Source of the DNA: Acinetobacter wuhouensis
GTDB taxonomy: Bacteria; Pseudomonadota; Gammaproteobacteria; Pseudomonadales; Moraxellaceae
Direction: 5' to 3'
Assembly: GCF_001696605.3 (NCBI RefSeq)
Contig: NZ_CP031716.1
Coordinates: forward strand, 2,976,001 to 3,040,000
Length of the DNA stretch: 64,000 nt
The notes below the pieces were generated by a model. It searched no databases and was not told the origin of the DNA. It was given only the letters and a program-made list of their open reading frames with translations. Both the position numbers and the translations under genes were made by a program. Below, one piece after another: positions 44,440-54,458 of this stretch. Every line of letters begins with the position of its first letter. Position 1 is the first letter of the stretch.

Positions 44440-46497
44440 GTGCGAAATATTTTAGTCACTAACGCCCTTCCCTACGCAAATGGTCCTATCCATATGGGTC
44501 ACCTACTCGGCTATATCCAGGCAGATATCTGGGTTCGTGCCATGCGTGCAATGGGTCATAACGTGACTTATGTCTGCGCGGATGATGCACACGGTACAGC
44601 GATCATGCTTCGTGCTGAAGCCAATGGCATTAGCCCTGAAGCGCAGATTGCCAATGTTCAGAAAGAACATATCCGTGATTTTGATGGTTTTAATGTTACT
44701 TTTGATCATTATGACTCTACGCATAGCGAAGAAAATAAAAATCGCTCATCTGAGATTTACATCAAAAACCGTGAAGCAGGCAATATTGCGATTCGCCCTG
44801 TGACACAGTTGTTTGATCCTGAAAAACAGATGTTCCTGTCTGACCGTTTCATCAAAGGCACATGCCCGAAATGTAAAGCGGAAGATCAATACGGCGACTC
44901 ATGTGAAGTCTGCGGTACAACTTATAACGCAACTGAATTACTCAATCCAAAATCAACTTTGAGTGGTTCAACGCCTGTTGAAAAATCATCAGATCATTAC
45001 TTCTTTAAACTGCCTAACTTTGCAGAATATTTGCAGAAATGGACACGTGACGAAGGTCGTCTTCCTGTTTCTATCGCAAATAAGTTAGATGAATGGTTTG
45101 AAAATGGCTTGAATGACTGGGATATCTCACGTGATGCACCTTATTTCGGTTTTGAAATTCCAGATGCACCAAATAAATATTTCTATGTTTGGGTTGATGC
45201 GCCAATTGGTTATATGTCGAGTTTCGAGAACTACGTTAAAACCAAACGTCCTGACTTAAGCTTTGACGATTACTGGAAAAAAGATTCTCAAAATGAAGTC
45301 TATCACTTCATTGGGAAAGACATCGTTTACTTCCATGCGCTATTCTGGCCTGCAATGCTTGAAGGTGCAAATTACCGTACACCTACAGGTTTATTCGTAA
45401 ATGGCTTCCTGACTGTAAATGGTCAGAAAATGTCGAAATCTCGTGGTACGTTCATCAAAGCAGAAACCTATCTCAATCACTTAAACCCTGAATATTTACG
45501 TTATTACTTTGCGTCTAAACTTTCAGATAAAGTTGAAGATTCTGATTTGAATTTAGATGACTTTGTTCAAAAAGTGAATTCAGACTTGGTTGGTAAAGTG
45601 GTGAATATTGCGAGCCGTTGTGCGAAATTCATTAATACCAAATTTGATAATAAATTATCTGCAACCTGTGCAGAACCTGAACTGGTACAAAGCTTTATTG
45701 ATGCTGGTGAATCTATTGCCAAATCTTATGAAGCACGTGAATTCTCTACTGCAATCCGTGAAATCATGGCACTTGCAGACAAAGCCAATCAATATATTGA
45801 TGAGAAAAAACCTTGGGCTTTAGCCAAAATTGAAGGCGAAGAACAACAAGTTCATGACGTGTGTTCAGTGGGTATTAATTTATTCCGTCAATTGGCAGTT
45901 TACCTTGCACCTGTATTGCCTACGTTGGCTCAACAAGTTCAAGACTTCTTAAAACTTGAGTCTTTTGACTTTGCTTCAGCAAAAACTGTATTGGCTGATC
46001 ATGAAATTGCAATGTTCCAACCTTTAATGCAACGTGTTGATCCTAAAGCTGTGGCTGCGATGGTTGATGCTTCTAAAGATTCTTTAGCTGCTGCTGCCGA
46101 AGCTCCAAAAGCTGAGAAGAAAAAAGAAAAAGCCAAAGAGAAAAAGCCTGAGCCTAAAGTGGGTGAAGCAGAGATCATCGGTATCGAAGATTTTATGAAA
46201 GTTGATCTTCGTGTCGCAGAAGTTTTAGATGCCGCAACTGTTGAAGGTTCTGACAAGCTTCTGCAACTCACTTTAAATGTCGGCGAAGCTGAACCTCGTA
46301 ATGTATTCAGTGGTATTCGTGAATTCTACCAACCTGAAGACCTTAAAGGTAAATTAGTGGTGATGGTGGCAAACCTTGCACCTCGTAAAATGCGTTTTGG
46401 TATTTCTAACGGTATGGTTTTAGCTGCGGGGAATGGCGAAGGTGTTTGGGTAATTTCACCTGAAACTGGTGCGAAAGCAGGTGATAAGGTTTCTTAA
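44440..46497 (+). CDS. metG: Methionyl-tRNA synthetase
   Basis: 685 residues from the GTG at 44440, so the protein begins [16 protein letters not shown]. The HIGH-like motif is His-Met-Gly-His, zinc knuckle Cys-Pro-Lys-Cys and Cys-Glu-Val-Cys, and Lys-Met-Ser-Lys-Ser at the KMSKS site. A Lys/Glu/Ala-rich linker leads to a C-terminal EMAP-II-like tRNA-binding domain (about 580-685). Charges initiator and elongator tRNA-Met. An in-frame TTG at 44419 is inside the Shine-Dalgarno region and was rejected. Confidence 0.97.
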   Translation: MRNILVTNALPYANGPIHMGHLLGYIQADIWVRAMRAMGHNVTYVCADDAHGTAIMLRAEANGISPEAQIANVQKEHIRDFDGFNVTFDHYDSTHSEENKNRSSEIYIKNREAGNIAIRPVTQLFDPEKQMFLSDRFIKGTCPKCKAEDQYGDSCEVCGTTYNATELLNPKSTLSGSTPVEKSSDHYFFKLPNFAEYLQKWTRDEGRLPVSIANKLDEWFENGLNDWDISRDAPYFGFEIPDAPNKYFYVWVDAPIGYMSSFENYVKTKRPDLSFDDYWKKDSQNEVYHFIGKDIVYFHALFWPAMLEGANYRTPTGLFVNGFLTVNGQKMSKSRGTFIKAETYLNHLNPEYLRYYFASKLSDKVEDSDLNLDDFVQKVNSDLVGKVVNIASRCAKFINTKFDNKLSATCAEPELVQSFIDAGESIAKSYEAREFSTAIREIMALADKANQYIDEKKPWALAKIEGEEQQVHDVCSVGINLFRQLAVYLAPVLPTLAQQVQDFLKLESFDFASAKTVLADHEIAMFQPLMQRVDPKAVAAMVDASKDSLAAAAEAPKAEKKKEKAKEKKPEPKVGEAEIIGIEDFMKVDLRVAEVLDAATVEGSDKLLQLTLNVGEAEPRNVFSGIREFYQPEDLKGKLVVMVANLAPRKMRFGISNGMVLAAGNGEGVWVISPETGAKAGDKVS

Positions 46498-46517
46498 AAC
46501 TTCGTTGTATTAAAGAG

Positions 46518-46544
46518 AGCCTCTACTGATGTAGGGGCTTTTTA
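46518..46544 (+). terminator. Rho-independent terminator of metG
   Basis: AGCCTCTAC/GTAGGGGCT (one G-T pair) with loop TGAT, followed by five T residues. Confidence 0.85.
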
Positions 46545-47209
46545 AATTTATACTGCATCCAAATTTATAACATTGCACCAATCTCAACGTTGAATAAGGA
46601 TTTCAAGCAGTAAAGGCGGATTGCTCTGCATAACGACAGACATAAATAGGAAAACCGTCAATAAAATGAGCTAAAAATACAAAAACTGAAGTCTATCAAA
46701 CAATCCCCAAATAGACTTTTTAAAAAATATATCAATATTTGATCACGAACACTTTAAATTTTTTGAGTTATTCCACTAAGTAGCTCAAGCCACTTAAAAT
46801 ACTTACAAATATCACGCTAAATTAAATATTACCAATATATTTCACATATTAACCGCCCTGTAAAATTGATGAATAACCATAACAATAATTATTAAAATTC
46901 ATTTTATTTTTAAATACTTAAACTAAAATAATAACAATAAACCATGAACGAGACCATCAAAAAAATAAGTATTTATTCTCACTAATACACTTCTATTTTG
47001 CTTCAACATTCACATCACGCTACAAAATATTCCCTATTTATTTTCAGGTTTTTTATCGTTTTTTGAATTAAACAATGTATTCCTTACAAATTTTGCATTA
47101 AAATGAGCCATTATCTTTTCATCATTCGTCACCACCCTCTCCTAAATTTCATAGAGTGGTCGCACGGATAAAACATGCCTTTGAAAATTCGCGTGGCTAA
47201 TAAACTGTA
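46545..47209. other. Long AT-rich intergenic region upstream of scpA
   Basis: 665 bases with no supported gene. It must hold the scpA promoter. Several AT-rich blocks, no clear hairpin or RNA gene. Confidence 0.45.
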
Positions 47210-48001
47210 ATGAATCAAGCAACCCATAATTCTATGGAAATGATTACCAACATCCGTGTATTGGATGAATGGCAAGAAGAAATTCCAGAGGATTTATATA
47301 TTCCCCCTGCTGCATTCGAAATTCTGCTTGAACATTTCGAAGGACCACTCGACTTTTTAATTTACCTGATTCAGAAAAGCGGTTTTGATCTATTACAATT
47401 AGATATTGCCCCGATTGCCACTCAATATTTGTCTTATATGGACAATATGAAGTCACTGAATATCGAACTTACCGCTGACTATATGGTGATGGCAGCTTTA
47501 TTGGCAGATTTAAAATCTCGCTTATTGTTACCGAAACCGAAAACAGTCAATATTGAAAAAGATCCAAAACAAGAATTGATTGACCGTTTAGAAACTTATT
47601 TACGGATTAAAAAAGCGGCTGAAAATTTAGGGCAAATGCCTGTTTTAGATCGAGATACTTATCCAACCAATGTCGCGATTGGTCATATTCCAAAAGTATA
47701 TGAAGGTTATGATGTCGAGATGTTAAGAGATGCTTTGTATTGCATTTTTAATCGTCCCGAGCCTGTTACGCATAAAATTGAACAAGAACCTGTTTTACTT
47801 GAAGAGCGTATAGCTTATATCGAACACATGGTGGAGTCTGGTGAAGTTCTCAGTTTTCAAGAATTACTCAAACCAAACCAAGGTCGTATGGGCATGGTTG
47901 TGACATTTATGGCAATCTTAGAACTGACTCGTCAGCAGAAAGTTCAGATTATTTCATCGGGTGTCGAAGCTCCCCTTTCTATTCAAGGAGCAACTGCATG
48001 A
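47210..48001 (+). CDS. scpA: Segregation and condensation protein A
   Basis: A 263-residue kleisin subunit of the SMC-ScpAB condensin. Typical segments are Glu-His-Phe-Glu-Gly-Pro-Leu-Asp-Phe-Leu-Ile-Tyr-Leu-Ile, Ala-Asp-Tyr-Met-Val-Met-Ala-Ala-Leu-Leu-Ala, Lys-Ser-Arg-Leu-Leu-Leu-Pro and a winged-helix C-terminus. Its TGA overlaps the scpB ATG (ATGA), so the two are translationally coupled. Confidence 0.94.
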   Translation: MNQATHNSMEMITNIRVLDEWQEEIPEDLYIPPAAFEILLEHFEGPLDFLIYLIQKSGFDLLQLDIAPIATQYLSYMDNMKSLNIELTADYMVMAALLADLKSRLLLPKPKTVNIEKDPKQELIDRLETYLRIKKAAENLGQMPVLDRDTYPTNVAIGHIPKVYEGYDVEMLRDALYCIFNRPEPVTHKIEQEPVLLEERIAYIEHMVESGEVLSFQELLKPNQGRMGMVVTFMAILELTRQQKVQIISSGVEAPLSIQGATA

Positions 48002-48588
48002 CCATTGATCAAAATAATGCCTTCAATGTAGACGAGCTACATCATGAAGTTCTGATGCAACTTGAAGCGATTATCTTTGCCAGTGATGCACCAGTTTCGA
48101 TTGCTCGCTTAAAAGAAGCTTTTCAAAATCAATATTCAAAACAACAATTGCAAAATTATTTACAGCAATTGTCTGTATTACAACATGGTCGCTCAATTGA
48201 ACTGATCGAAACTGCACAAGGTTATCGTTTTCAAGTTCGTGCCAAATATCGCAATATGATTGCACAAGTTTGGCCAGATCGACCAACGAGATTATCCCCA
48301 TCACTGTTAGAAACAGTATCAGTGATCGCTTATCATCAGCCTGTAACCCGTGCTGATATTGAGCAAATACGAGGAGTTACGAATAATAGTCAAATACTCC
48401 GGACTTTATTCGACTGGAACTGGATTAAAGAATCTGGTTTCCGTGAACTCCCAGGTAGACCTGCGTTGTTAGTGACAACGCCACAGTTTTTAAATGCTTT
48501 TGGTCTAGTATCTTTAGATCAATTGCCTCCCCTGCAGGACGCCAAGGAAGCTTTTATGGCTTTGGACGCGCAAGCTCCAAAATCTTAA
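47998..48588 (+). CDS. scpB: Segregation and condensation protein B
   Basis: 196 residues with two winged-helix domains. Leu-Glu-Ala-Ile-Ile-Phe-Ala-Ser-Asp-Ala-Pro opens the first, and Leu-Leu-Glu-Thr-Val-Ser-Val-Ile-Ala-Tyr-His-Gln-Pro-Val-Thr-Arg and Glu-Gln-Ile-Arg-Gly-Val form the ScpB signature. The late Pro-Gly-Arg-Pro-Ala-Leu is also diagnostic. It partners ScpA in chromosome condensation. Confidence 0.95.
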   Translation: MTIDQNNAFNVDELHHEVLMQLEAIIFASDAPVSIARLKEAFQNQYSKQQLQNYLQQLSVLQHGRSIELIETAQGYRFQVRAKYRNMIAQVWPDRPTRLSPSLLETVSVIAYHQPVTRADIEQIRGVTNNSQILRTLFDWNWIKESGFRELPGRPALLVTTPQFLNAFGLVSLDQLPPLQDAKEAFMALDAQAPKS

Positions 48589-48629
48589 ATAGGTGCTCTG
48601 TTGATGATTATTTCTAAGGTTATGCTGTC

Positions 48630-49889
48630 ATGAGTGAAAAATTGCAAAAGGTACTCGCACGAGTTGGTTTGGGCTCTCGCCGTTATATGGAAGAGGTCAT
48701 TGCGGCTGGTCGTGTAAGTGTCAATGGGCAGGTTGCTCAAGTGGGCGAACGTATCGAACCAGGTGATGAGCTTCGCATCGATGGTCGTAAAGTTCAGTTC
48801 CAAATTGAAGACGAAATTCGTCGCCGTGTCTTGATTTATTATAAACCTGAAGGTGAAATCTGCTCTCGCAATGATCCTGAGTCTCGTCCGACTGTGTTTG
48901 ATCACTTACCTCCTATCGCCAACGATCGCTGGGTCATGGTAGGTCGTCTGGATATTAACTCTACAGGTCTGCTCCTATTTACAAACGATGGTGAACTTGC
49001 CAATCGTTTAATGCATCCCTCAAATGAAATCGAACGTGAATATGCCGTTCGTGTCATGGGAGAAGTAACGCCTCAACTAAAAAACAACATGATGAATGGC
49101 GTTGTTTTAGATGATGGTCCAGCAAAATTTGAATCTTTCTCTGAAATTGGTGGAGAAGGGATCAACCGCTGGTACCAAGTCGTAGTAAAAGAAGGTCGTA
49201 ACCGTGAGGTTCGCCGTATTTTTGAATCACAAGGTCTAAAAGTAAGTCGCTTGCTTCGTACACGTTACGGTACAGTGATTTTGCCTCGTGAACTTCGTAC
49301 AGGTCGTTGGATGGAATTAGATAAAACTGAAATTGATAATTTGACTAAAGCTGTAGAACTTAAACCACGTCAAGGCACGGGTTTATTTGGTATGGCAAAA
49401 CGTCGTACTGAACGTATGCAAGATAAACCGATGGCAGCACGTCGCGGTGGTTTCTTACGTCAACAACGTCGTGATAGCGAAGGTGATGATTTTCAATCAC
49501 AAAATCATCATGGGAATAACCACCAACAGCAAGAACGCCGTGGTTTTCAACCGACTATGAACCAATATGGTCAAAATCGTAGCGAAAACCGTTTTGACAA
49601 TCGCAACGATCGTTCTGACAGCCGCAATGAACGTTCTGAAAATCGTTTTAACAAAGCACGCTCTGCGGGCAATGGCGGTAATAGCTACAATAAAGATCGT
49701 AGCGACAATCGTGGTAACACGTTTAACAGCAATCGCTCAGACAATCGTTATGGTCAACAAAACCGTAACAATCGTGTTGAAGGACGTTATAATCCAAATG
49801 AACGTTTAGAGACTGGTGACCGTCAAGAACGTGAGCAACCTGAAAAGAAAAAACCATTTGTTGTGAACAAAGGTTTTAAAAAGTTCTAA
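48630..49889 (+). CDS. rluB: 23S rRNA pseudouridine synthase RluB with long disordered tail
   Basis: 419 residues. An S4 domain (about 2-60, Leu-Gln-Lys-Val-Leu-Ala-Arg-Val-Gly-Leu-Gly-Ser-Arg) is followed by an RsuA/RluB/E/F synthase domain with Val-Gly-Arg-Leu-Asp-Ile-Asn-Ser-Thr-Gly-Leu-Leu (catalytic Asp) and Gly-Arg-Asn-Arg-Glu-Val-Arg-Arg. It should make the pseudouridine at 23S position 2605. From about residue 250 the protein is a low-complexity Asn/Arg/Asp/Ser/Gln tail ending in Lys-Lys-Pro-Phe-Val-Val-Asn-Lys. Tails like this occur in relatives, and here it is about 165 residues. Confidence 0.93.
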   Translation: MSEKLQKVLARVGLGSRRYMEEVIAAGRVSVNGQVAQVGERIEPGDELRIDGRKVQFQIEDEIRRRVLIYYKPEGEICSRNDPESRPTVFDHLPPIANDRWVMVGRLDINSTGLLLFTNDGELANRLMHPSNEIEREYAVRVMGEVTPQLKNNMMNGVVLDDGPAKFESFSEIGGEGINRWYQVVVKEGRNREVRRIFESQGLKVSRLLRTRYGTVILPRELRTGRWMELDKTEIDNLTKAVELKPRQGTGLFGMAKRRTERMQDKPMAARRGGFLRQQRRDSEGDDFQSQNHHGNNHQQQERRGFQPTMNQYGQNRSENRFDNRNDRSDSRNERSENRFNKARSAGNGGNSYNKDRSDNRGNTFNSNRSDNRYGQQNRNNRVEGRYNPNERLETGDRQEREQPEKKKPFVVNKGFKKF

Positions 49890-49911
49890 GTCATCAATAG
49901 ACTAAAACTTG

Positions 49912-49944
49912 AAAAGCCACTATCTTTGTATAGTGGCTTTTTTT
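49912..49944 (+). terminator. Rho-independent terminator of rluB
   Basis: AAAAGCCACTAT/ATAGTGGCTTTT with a 6-nt loop, then T residues. Very strong. Confidence 0.92.
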
Positions 49945-49964
49945 ATTGGGATAAAAATAACAAA

Positions 49965-50405
49965 ATGAATAAACGCTATTTCATCTTGATTCCACTATTT
50001 TGTATTTGGTTAATTGCGAGTCTAGTAATCGCCTATCAAGGGCAATTTTATTCAGAATACCTAGTTGAGTTTCTAAAAAAACAACCGCAAAACTACCCAT
50101 ATCCAATTTTTCAAGTATTCAGCTTATCCTTGATTTATGGATTATGGCTTCTCAGTTATGCCTTTCTTTTTTGTTCCGATTGGGGGGTAAAGCATCCTTA
50201 TATAACATATACCTTGTGTTCTATCCTTCCGATTCTTTTATCGTCCTATGGATTTTTTATCGCCTTTGTATCTGCACTTCATGTCATTGCATTTATCCTC
50301 ATCAGCATCGCAACGACATTACTGCACTTTTTATTGCTTCCAGTACTGATTCCCGTCTATCGTAAATATGTTTATCCAAACAAAGTACATCTGCATCTTA
50401 ATTAA
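49965..50405 (+). CDS. Hypothetical membrane protein
   Basis: 146 residues from the ATG at 49965, the first start beyond the rluB terminator; the frame is open upstream across the terminator but has no ribosome site there. Four hydrophobic helices (about 5-24, 45-67, 77-95, 100-128) and a short basic-to-polar C-terminus. No motif recognised. Expression is uncertain because the ribosome site is weak. Confidence 0.5.
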   Translation: MNKRYFILIPLFCIWLIASLVIAYQGQFYSEYLVEFLKKQPQNYPYPIFQVFSLSLIYGLWLLSYAFLFCSDWGVKHPYITYTLCSILPILLSSYGFFIAFVSALHVIAFILISIATTLLHFLLLPVLIPVYRKYVYPNKVHLHLN

Positions 50406-50483
50406 GTGCAAAAAAGCCACTGCTTAGAGGGATGAGTAGCACAGCTTAAGATCACTAAAAATTATTTTAGTTATAAGAAGTTC

Positions 50484-50504
50484 CCCCTCTTTTCCAAAGA
50501 GGGG
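50484..50504. repeat. Hairpin of a likely dispersed intergenic repeat
   Basis: CCCCTCTTT/AAAGAGGGG with a 3-nt loop, embedded in AGTTCCCCC...GGGGTTAGGGGAG. It has no T tract, so it is not a standard terminator. I believe this sequence type recurs in Acinetobacter intergenic DNA, from memory. Confidence 0.4.
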
Positions 50505-50591
50505 TTAGGGGAGATTTCAGAATTTTTCCCAATAACTTTACTTAGCCGATCAGTATTAACTCCTTAAAGTGGCTTCATCCAAATAAGACAA

Positions 50592-52346
50592 TCAAATATA
50601 TTCACTCGTCCCTTGCGGAATCGCACTTAACAAACGCTTTGTATATTCATGCTTAGGCGACGCATACAACTCATCTGAATTGGCGATTTCAACAATATCA
50701 CCATGATTCATTACCATGATTTGATCAGAAATATATTTCACCACAGACAAATCATGTGAAATAAAGATATAGCTCAAACCATATTCATCCTGTAAATCTT
50801 GCAATAAATTCAACACTTGCGCCTGAACTGAGACATCCAGTGCAGAAACAGATTCATCACAAATCAAAATTTCAGGTTTTAAAGTCAAACAACGTGCAAT
50901 CGCAATACGTTGACGTTGCCCGCCTGAAAATTCATGCGGATAACGGTGAAATGCCTGCGCAGGTAAACTGACTTTTTCCAGTAAATCCAAAGCCATTTTT
51001 TTACGTTCAGCATCATTCGCGCCAATCTGATGAACTTGCATTGGTTCCATCAAGATTTGCCCCACAGTAAAGCGCGGATTCAATGATGCGTATGGATTTT
51101 GGAAAATGATCTGAATCTTACGTTGATATTGTGTAAAATCTTTGTCAGACATTGCCAAAATATCTTTGCCTTGGAACAGCGCCTTACCACCTGAAGCTTG
51201 TTGCAAACGCATCAGCAATAAACCAATGGTGGTTTTACCTGAGCCTGATTCACCGACCAGCCCTAAAGTTTTACCTTTTGCCAGTTGGAATGATGCACCT
51301 TTCACCGCTTGGAATTCATCTTTAGCAAAGAAACCTTTACGACTAAAAAATGATTTTTTCAAATCTTGCACATCGAGAATGATTTCTTCATTGCCTGTTA
51401 AACCACGTTGACGATCAGCCTTTTTCGCTTCTGATAAGTTCCCATTTTCAATGGCTTGATCATCTTTTTGCGTCATAAAATCATTGATCGTCGGTAAGCG
51501 ATACGGACGACGTGAAAGTTGCGGACGACACATTAGCAGTGCTTGGGTATAAGCATCTTGCGGATTTTCCAATACTGCTTTAGCTAGACCTTGTTCACGA
51601 ATCTCACCATGACGCATCACGATCACTTCATCTGCAATTTCACCAACCAATGCCAAATCATGCGTAATAAACAACATCGACATTTGACGACGCTTACGCA
51701 ATGATTCTAATAAATCAATAATTTGTTTTTGAATAGTGACATCGAGTGCCGTGGTCGGTTCATCAGCAATCAGTAATTTCGGCTCACAGGCAATTGCCAT
51801 TGCAATCATGACACGCTGTTGCTGACCACCAGACAACTGACTTGGATATGCATCAATCTTACTTTCAGGTGCAGGAATGCCGACTTCTTTGAGCAACTCC
51901 AAAGCACGTGCTCTCGCCTGTTTGCGCCCATAGCCCAAATGAATCCGCATAATTTCAGCAATCTGATCGCCCACAGTAAAGACTGGATTCAGTGAAGACA
52001 TCGGCTCTTGGAAAATCATGGCAATCTCTTTACCACAGATTGCACGCTTTTCCTTTTTACTAAGGCTGAGTAAATCCTTTCCTTCAAATATAATTTTACT
52101 TTTTTCAGCAATTTTAGACTGACCTTGGGGCAATAACCCCATGGTTGCCAAAGACGTGACCGATTTACCACTGCCCGATTCACCCACCAAAGCCACAGTG
52201 GTATTGGCTGGAATTTGAAAAGAAATCCCTTTCACAGTTTCCACAAATTGCTTATTTTCACCCTTGAAACTAACGCTCAGGTTTTCAACACTCAACAAAA
52301 CATCAGAATTTGTTGATGCAGAAGTTGTCGTTGCTTGTTCTAACAT
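50592..52346 (-). CDS. Peptide ABC transporter, fused double ATPase (YejF-like)
   Basis: 584 residues with two ABC domains. Each has a Walker A (Gly-Glu-Ser-Gly-Ser-Gly-Lys-Ser and Gly-Glu-Ser-Gly-Ser-Gly-Lys-Thr), a signature (Leu-Ser-Gly-Gly-Gln-Gln-Gln-Arg and Phe-Ser-Gly-Gly-Gln-Arg-Gln-Arg) and a Walker B. The second domain starts near 320. It would energise import through the two adjacent permeases. Last gene of the operon, 11 bases after the permease gene. Confidence 0.9.
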   Translation of the reverse strand: MLEQATTTSASTNSDVLLSVENLSVSFKGENKQFVETVKGISFQIPANTTVALVGESGSGKSVTSLATMGLLPQGQSKIAEKSKIIFEGKDLLSLSKKEKRAICGKEIAMIFQEPMSSLNPVFTVGDQIAEIMRIHLGYGRKQARARALELLKEVGIPAPESKIDAYPSQLSGGQQQRVMIAMAIACEPKLLIADEPTTALDVTIQKQIIDLLESLRKRRQMSMLFITHDLALVGEIADEVIVMRHGEIREQGLAKAVLENPQDAYTQALLMCRPQLSRRPYRLPTINDFMTQKDDQAIENGNLSEAKKADRQRGLTGNEEIILDVQDLKKSFFSRKGFFAKDEFQAVKGASFQLAKGKTLGLVGESGSGKTTIGLLLMRLQQASGGKALFQGKDILAMSDKDFTQYQRKIQIIFQNPYASLNPRFTVGQILMEPMQVHQIGANDAERKKMALDLLEKVSLPAQAFHRYPHEFSGGQRQRIAIARCLTLKPEILICDESVSALDVSVQAQVLNLLQDLQDEYGLSYIFISHDLSVVKYISDQIMVMNHGDIVEIANSDELYASPKHEYTKRLLSAIPQGTSEYI

Positions 52347-52357
52347 CGTTCTGCTCC

Positions 52358-53497
52358 TTATTTGAGTTTTGGGTCTAATGCATCACGCAATGCATCGGTG
52401 AACATGGAGAATGCTGTGACTAAAATCGCCATCGCGACCGATGCAGCAACCAATTGCCACCATTTACCTAAGATCAATTCACTTTGCGCTTCATTCAACA
52501 TACTGCCCCAAGACACCACGCCCACAGGAACACCAAAGCCCAAGAAGCTGAGAATCACTTCTGATTTGATAAATGAAACCACAAGAATCGACATTTGCAC
52601 CAAGGCAATATGACTGACATTCGGAAAAATATGTACAAACATACGGCGCATATTACTGACACCAATCGCTTTGGCAGCCAGTACATACTCACGAGAAGTA
52701 TGTTTCAAATATTCCGCACGAATTAAACGAAATACCCCAGTCCATCCCGTTAGTCCGAGAATGAGGACAATGGAAAGAATACCTTTCTGTTGAAGCACCG
52801 CAGCGATTGCCAAAACCAAAAGTAGGTATGGAATAGAAGTGAAAATGTTATAAAACCAGTTCAGTACATCATCCACCCATCCACCAAAATAACCGGCGAT
52901 TGCCCCTAAAATTGTCCCAATCAAAACTGCAACAAATGCTGCGACCACACCAACAATAATTGAGGTTTCCGCACCTTTAATGGTTTTTAATAGAACATCC
53001 TGTCCCCATTTATCCGCACCAAAAGGTAAAGTTTGTTTTAACTCACTTTGCTGATCAAGAAGATGCCCACCGAGTTGCTGATCAATCGCTTTCATATCTT
53101 CTGCAAGTGGATCTTGAATACCGTAATAATCAATCGCACCACCCGAAGCTTGTTCTGTTGCAATTTCAGCATTCAGTTCTTTGATCACATCTTTCAAAGG
53201 GTCAACAGGATTTTCAGGCAGTGCTTCGACTGTTGCTGCTTTTTTAGCAGGATCAGTATTACTCTGATCCGCCCCAATAAAGGTCGGCGGTGCATAGCTG
53301 ACCGCGACTTCTTTATTCCAATCTTTTGCAATCAATCCTGTCATCGACAGAGTTAACATGACAAAGAAACATTGCACGACAAATAAGGATGCCATCGCGA
53401 TACGATCTGCTTTCAGGCGTCGCATTGCCAACTTCCACAGTCCCGGTGAAGTCTGTTCGTCTTGAGCATCTACTTTTTTAGATAAAATTCCAAGCAT
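52358..53497 (-). CDS. Peptide ABC transporter permease (OppC/YejE-type) with large periplasmic insert
   Basis: 379 residues. A first helix at about 30-50 is followed by an insert of about 120 residues (about 55-165, Lys/Asp/Glu/Gln-rich, periplasmic). The usual BPD_transp_1 core comes next with Ala-Glu-Tyr-Leu-Lys-His-Thr-Ser-Arg-Glu-Tyr-Val-Leu-Ala-Ala-Lys-Ala-Ile-Gly (EAA loop). YejE-type permeases are longer than OppC for the same reason. It ends 8 bases from its partner permease gene. Confidence 0.88.
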   Translation of the reverse strand: MLGILSKKVDAQDEQTSPGLWKLAMRRLKADRIAMASLFVVQCFFVMLTLSMTGLIAKDWNKEVAVSYAPPTFIGADQSNTDPAKKAATVEALPENPVDPLKDVIKELNAEIATEQASGGAIDYYGIQDPLAEDMKAIDQQLGGHLLDQQSELKQTLPFGADKWGQDVLLKTIKGAETSIIVGVVAAFVAVLIGTILGAIAGYFGGWVDDVLNWFYNIFTSIPYLLLVLAIAAVLQQKGILSIVLILGLTGWTGVFRLIRAEYLKHTSREYVLAAKAIGVSNMRRMFVHIFPNVSHIALVQMSILVVSFIKSEVILSFLGFGVPVGVVSWGSMLNEAQSELILGKWWQLVAASVAMAILVTAFSMFTDALRDALDPKLK

Positions 53498-53504
53498 GGC
53501 TCAC

Positions 53505-54443
53505 CTACTTCAACTGTACGCGTGGATCGACCACTTTATAAATCAAGTCAGCCACAAGGTTAAAAATCATCGTTGCAGCAGCGACATATACCGTGATCGC
53601 TTTAATGACAGGAAAGTCACTTCGTTCTACCGCAATAATCACCTCACGACCTATCCCAGGAATCCCGAAGAATCGCTCAATTAAGAAAGCACCAATCAGC
53701 AATGCAGGTAAGCTCGACATCACATCGGTAATAATCGGAATCGAAGCATTACGAAGAACGTGAATACCGAGAATACGTCCCTCACTCGCCCCTTTGGCAC
53801 GTGCAGTCCGCACATAATCTTGATTGACTTCATCTAAAACAAAACTACGGTATAGACGTAAAGTGGGTGCAATACTCACCACCAACATGATTAGAATTGG
53901 GAGTAATGAATATTTGAATAGATTTTCACTAAAGCTATCACTCCAACCTTGGACAGGAAACCAACCCAATTTATAAGCCAGCCCATATTGGAACACGATG
54001 ATGTAGACCAAAATACTGATCGCCATTGCCACTGTACACAGCATCATCACCATACGATCTGTCAAAGAACCACGCACTGAAGCAACCGCTAAAGCAAGGA
54101 TAATTGAAATCACGGTTTGTAAAATAACCAGTGGAATCATGATAGTGAGCGATGGTCCCAGACGAGTCAAAATAATGTCTGATACTGATTCGCCTGTACT
54201 CCAACTATAACCATAGTCAAAAGTGACGATTTGTTTAATGAAAATCCATAACTGCACATAATAGGGTTGGTCAACACCCAACTGTTGACGAATATTTTCA
54301 ATTTGTTCTGGATTCGCCATTTTCCCTGCAAGGATATAGGCAGGATCTCCACCGACCCAGTTAAACAGGAAGAAAATCAGCAACACGACTCCCAACATAG
54401 TCGGAATCATTTGCCAAATACGGCGTGTGATATATGCCAACAT
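53505..54443 (-). CDS. Peptide ABC transporter permease (OppB/DppB/YejB-type)
   Basis: 312 residues, six membrane helices. The N-terminus Tyr-Ile-Thr-Arg-Arg-Ile-Trp-Gln-Met-Ile-Pro-Thr is typical, and Gln-Asp-Tyr-Val-Arg-Thr-Ala-Arg-Ala-Lys-Gly-Ala is the EAA cytoplasmic loop. It forms a heterodimeric pore with the following permease. Confidence 0.9.
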   Translation of the reverse strand: MLAYITRRIWQMIPTMLGVVLLIFFLFNWVGGDPAYILAGKMANPEQIENIRQQLGVDQPYYVQLWIFIKQIVTFDYGYSWSTGESVSDIILTRLGPSLTIMIPLVILQTVISIILALAVASVRGSLTDRMVMMLCTVAMAISILVYIIVFQYGLAYKLGWFPVQGWSDSFSENLFKYSLLPILIMLVVSIAPTLRLYRSFVLDEVNQDYVRTARAKGASEGRILGIHVLRNASIPIITDVMSSLPALLIGAFLIERFFGIPGIGREVIIAVERSDFPVIKAITVYVAAATMIFNLVADLIYKVVDPRVQLK

Positions 54444-54458
54444 AGTTTTAAATCCCGA

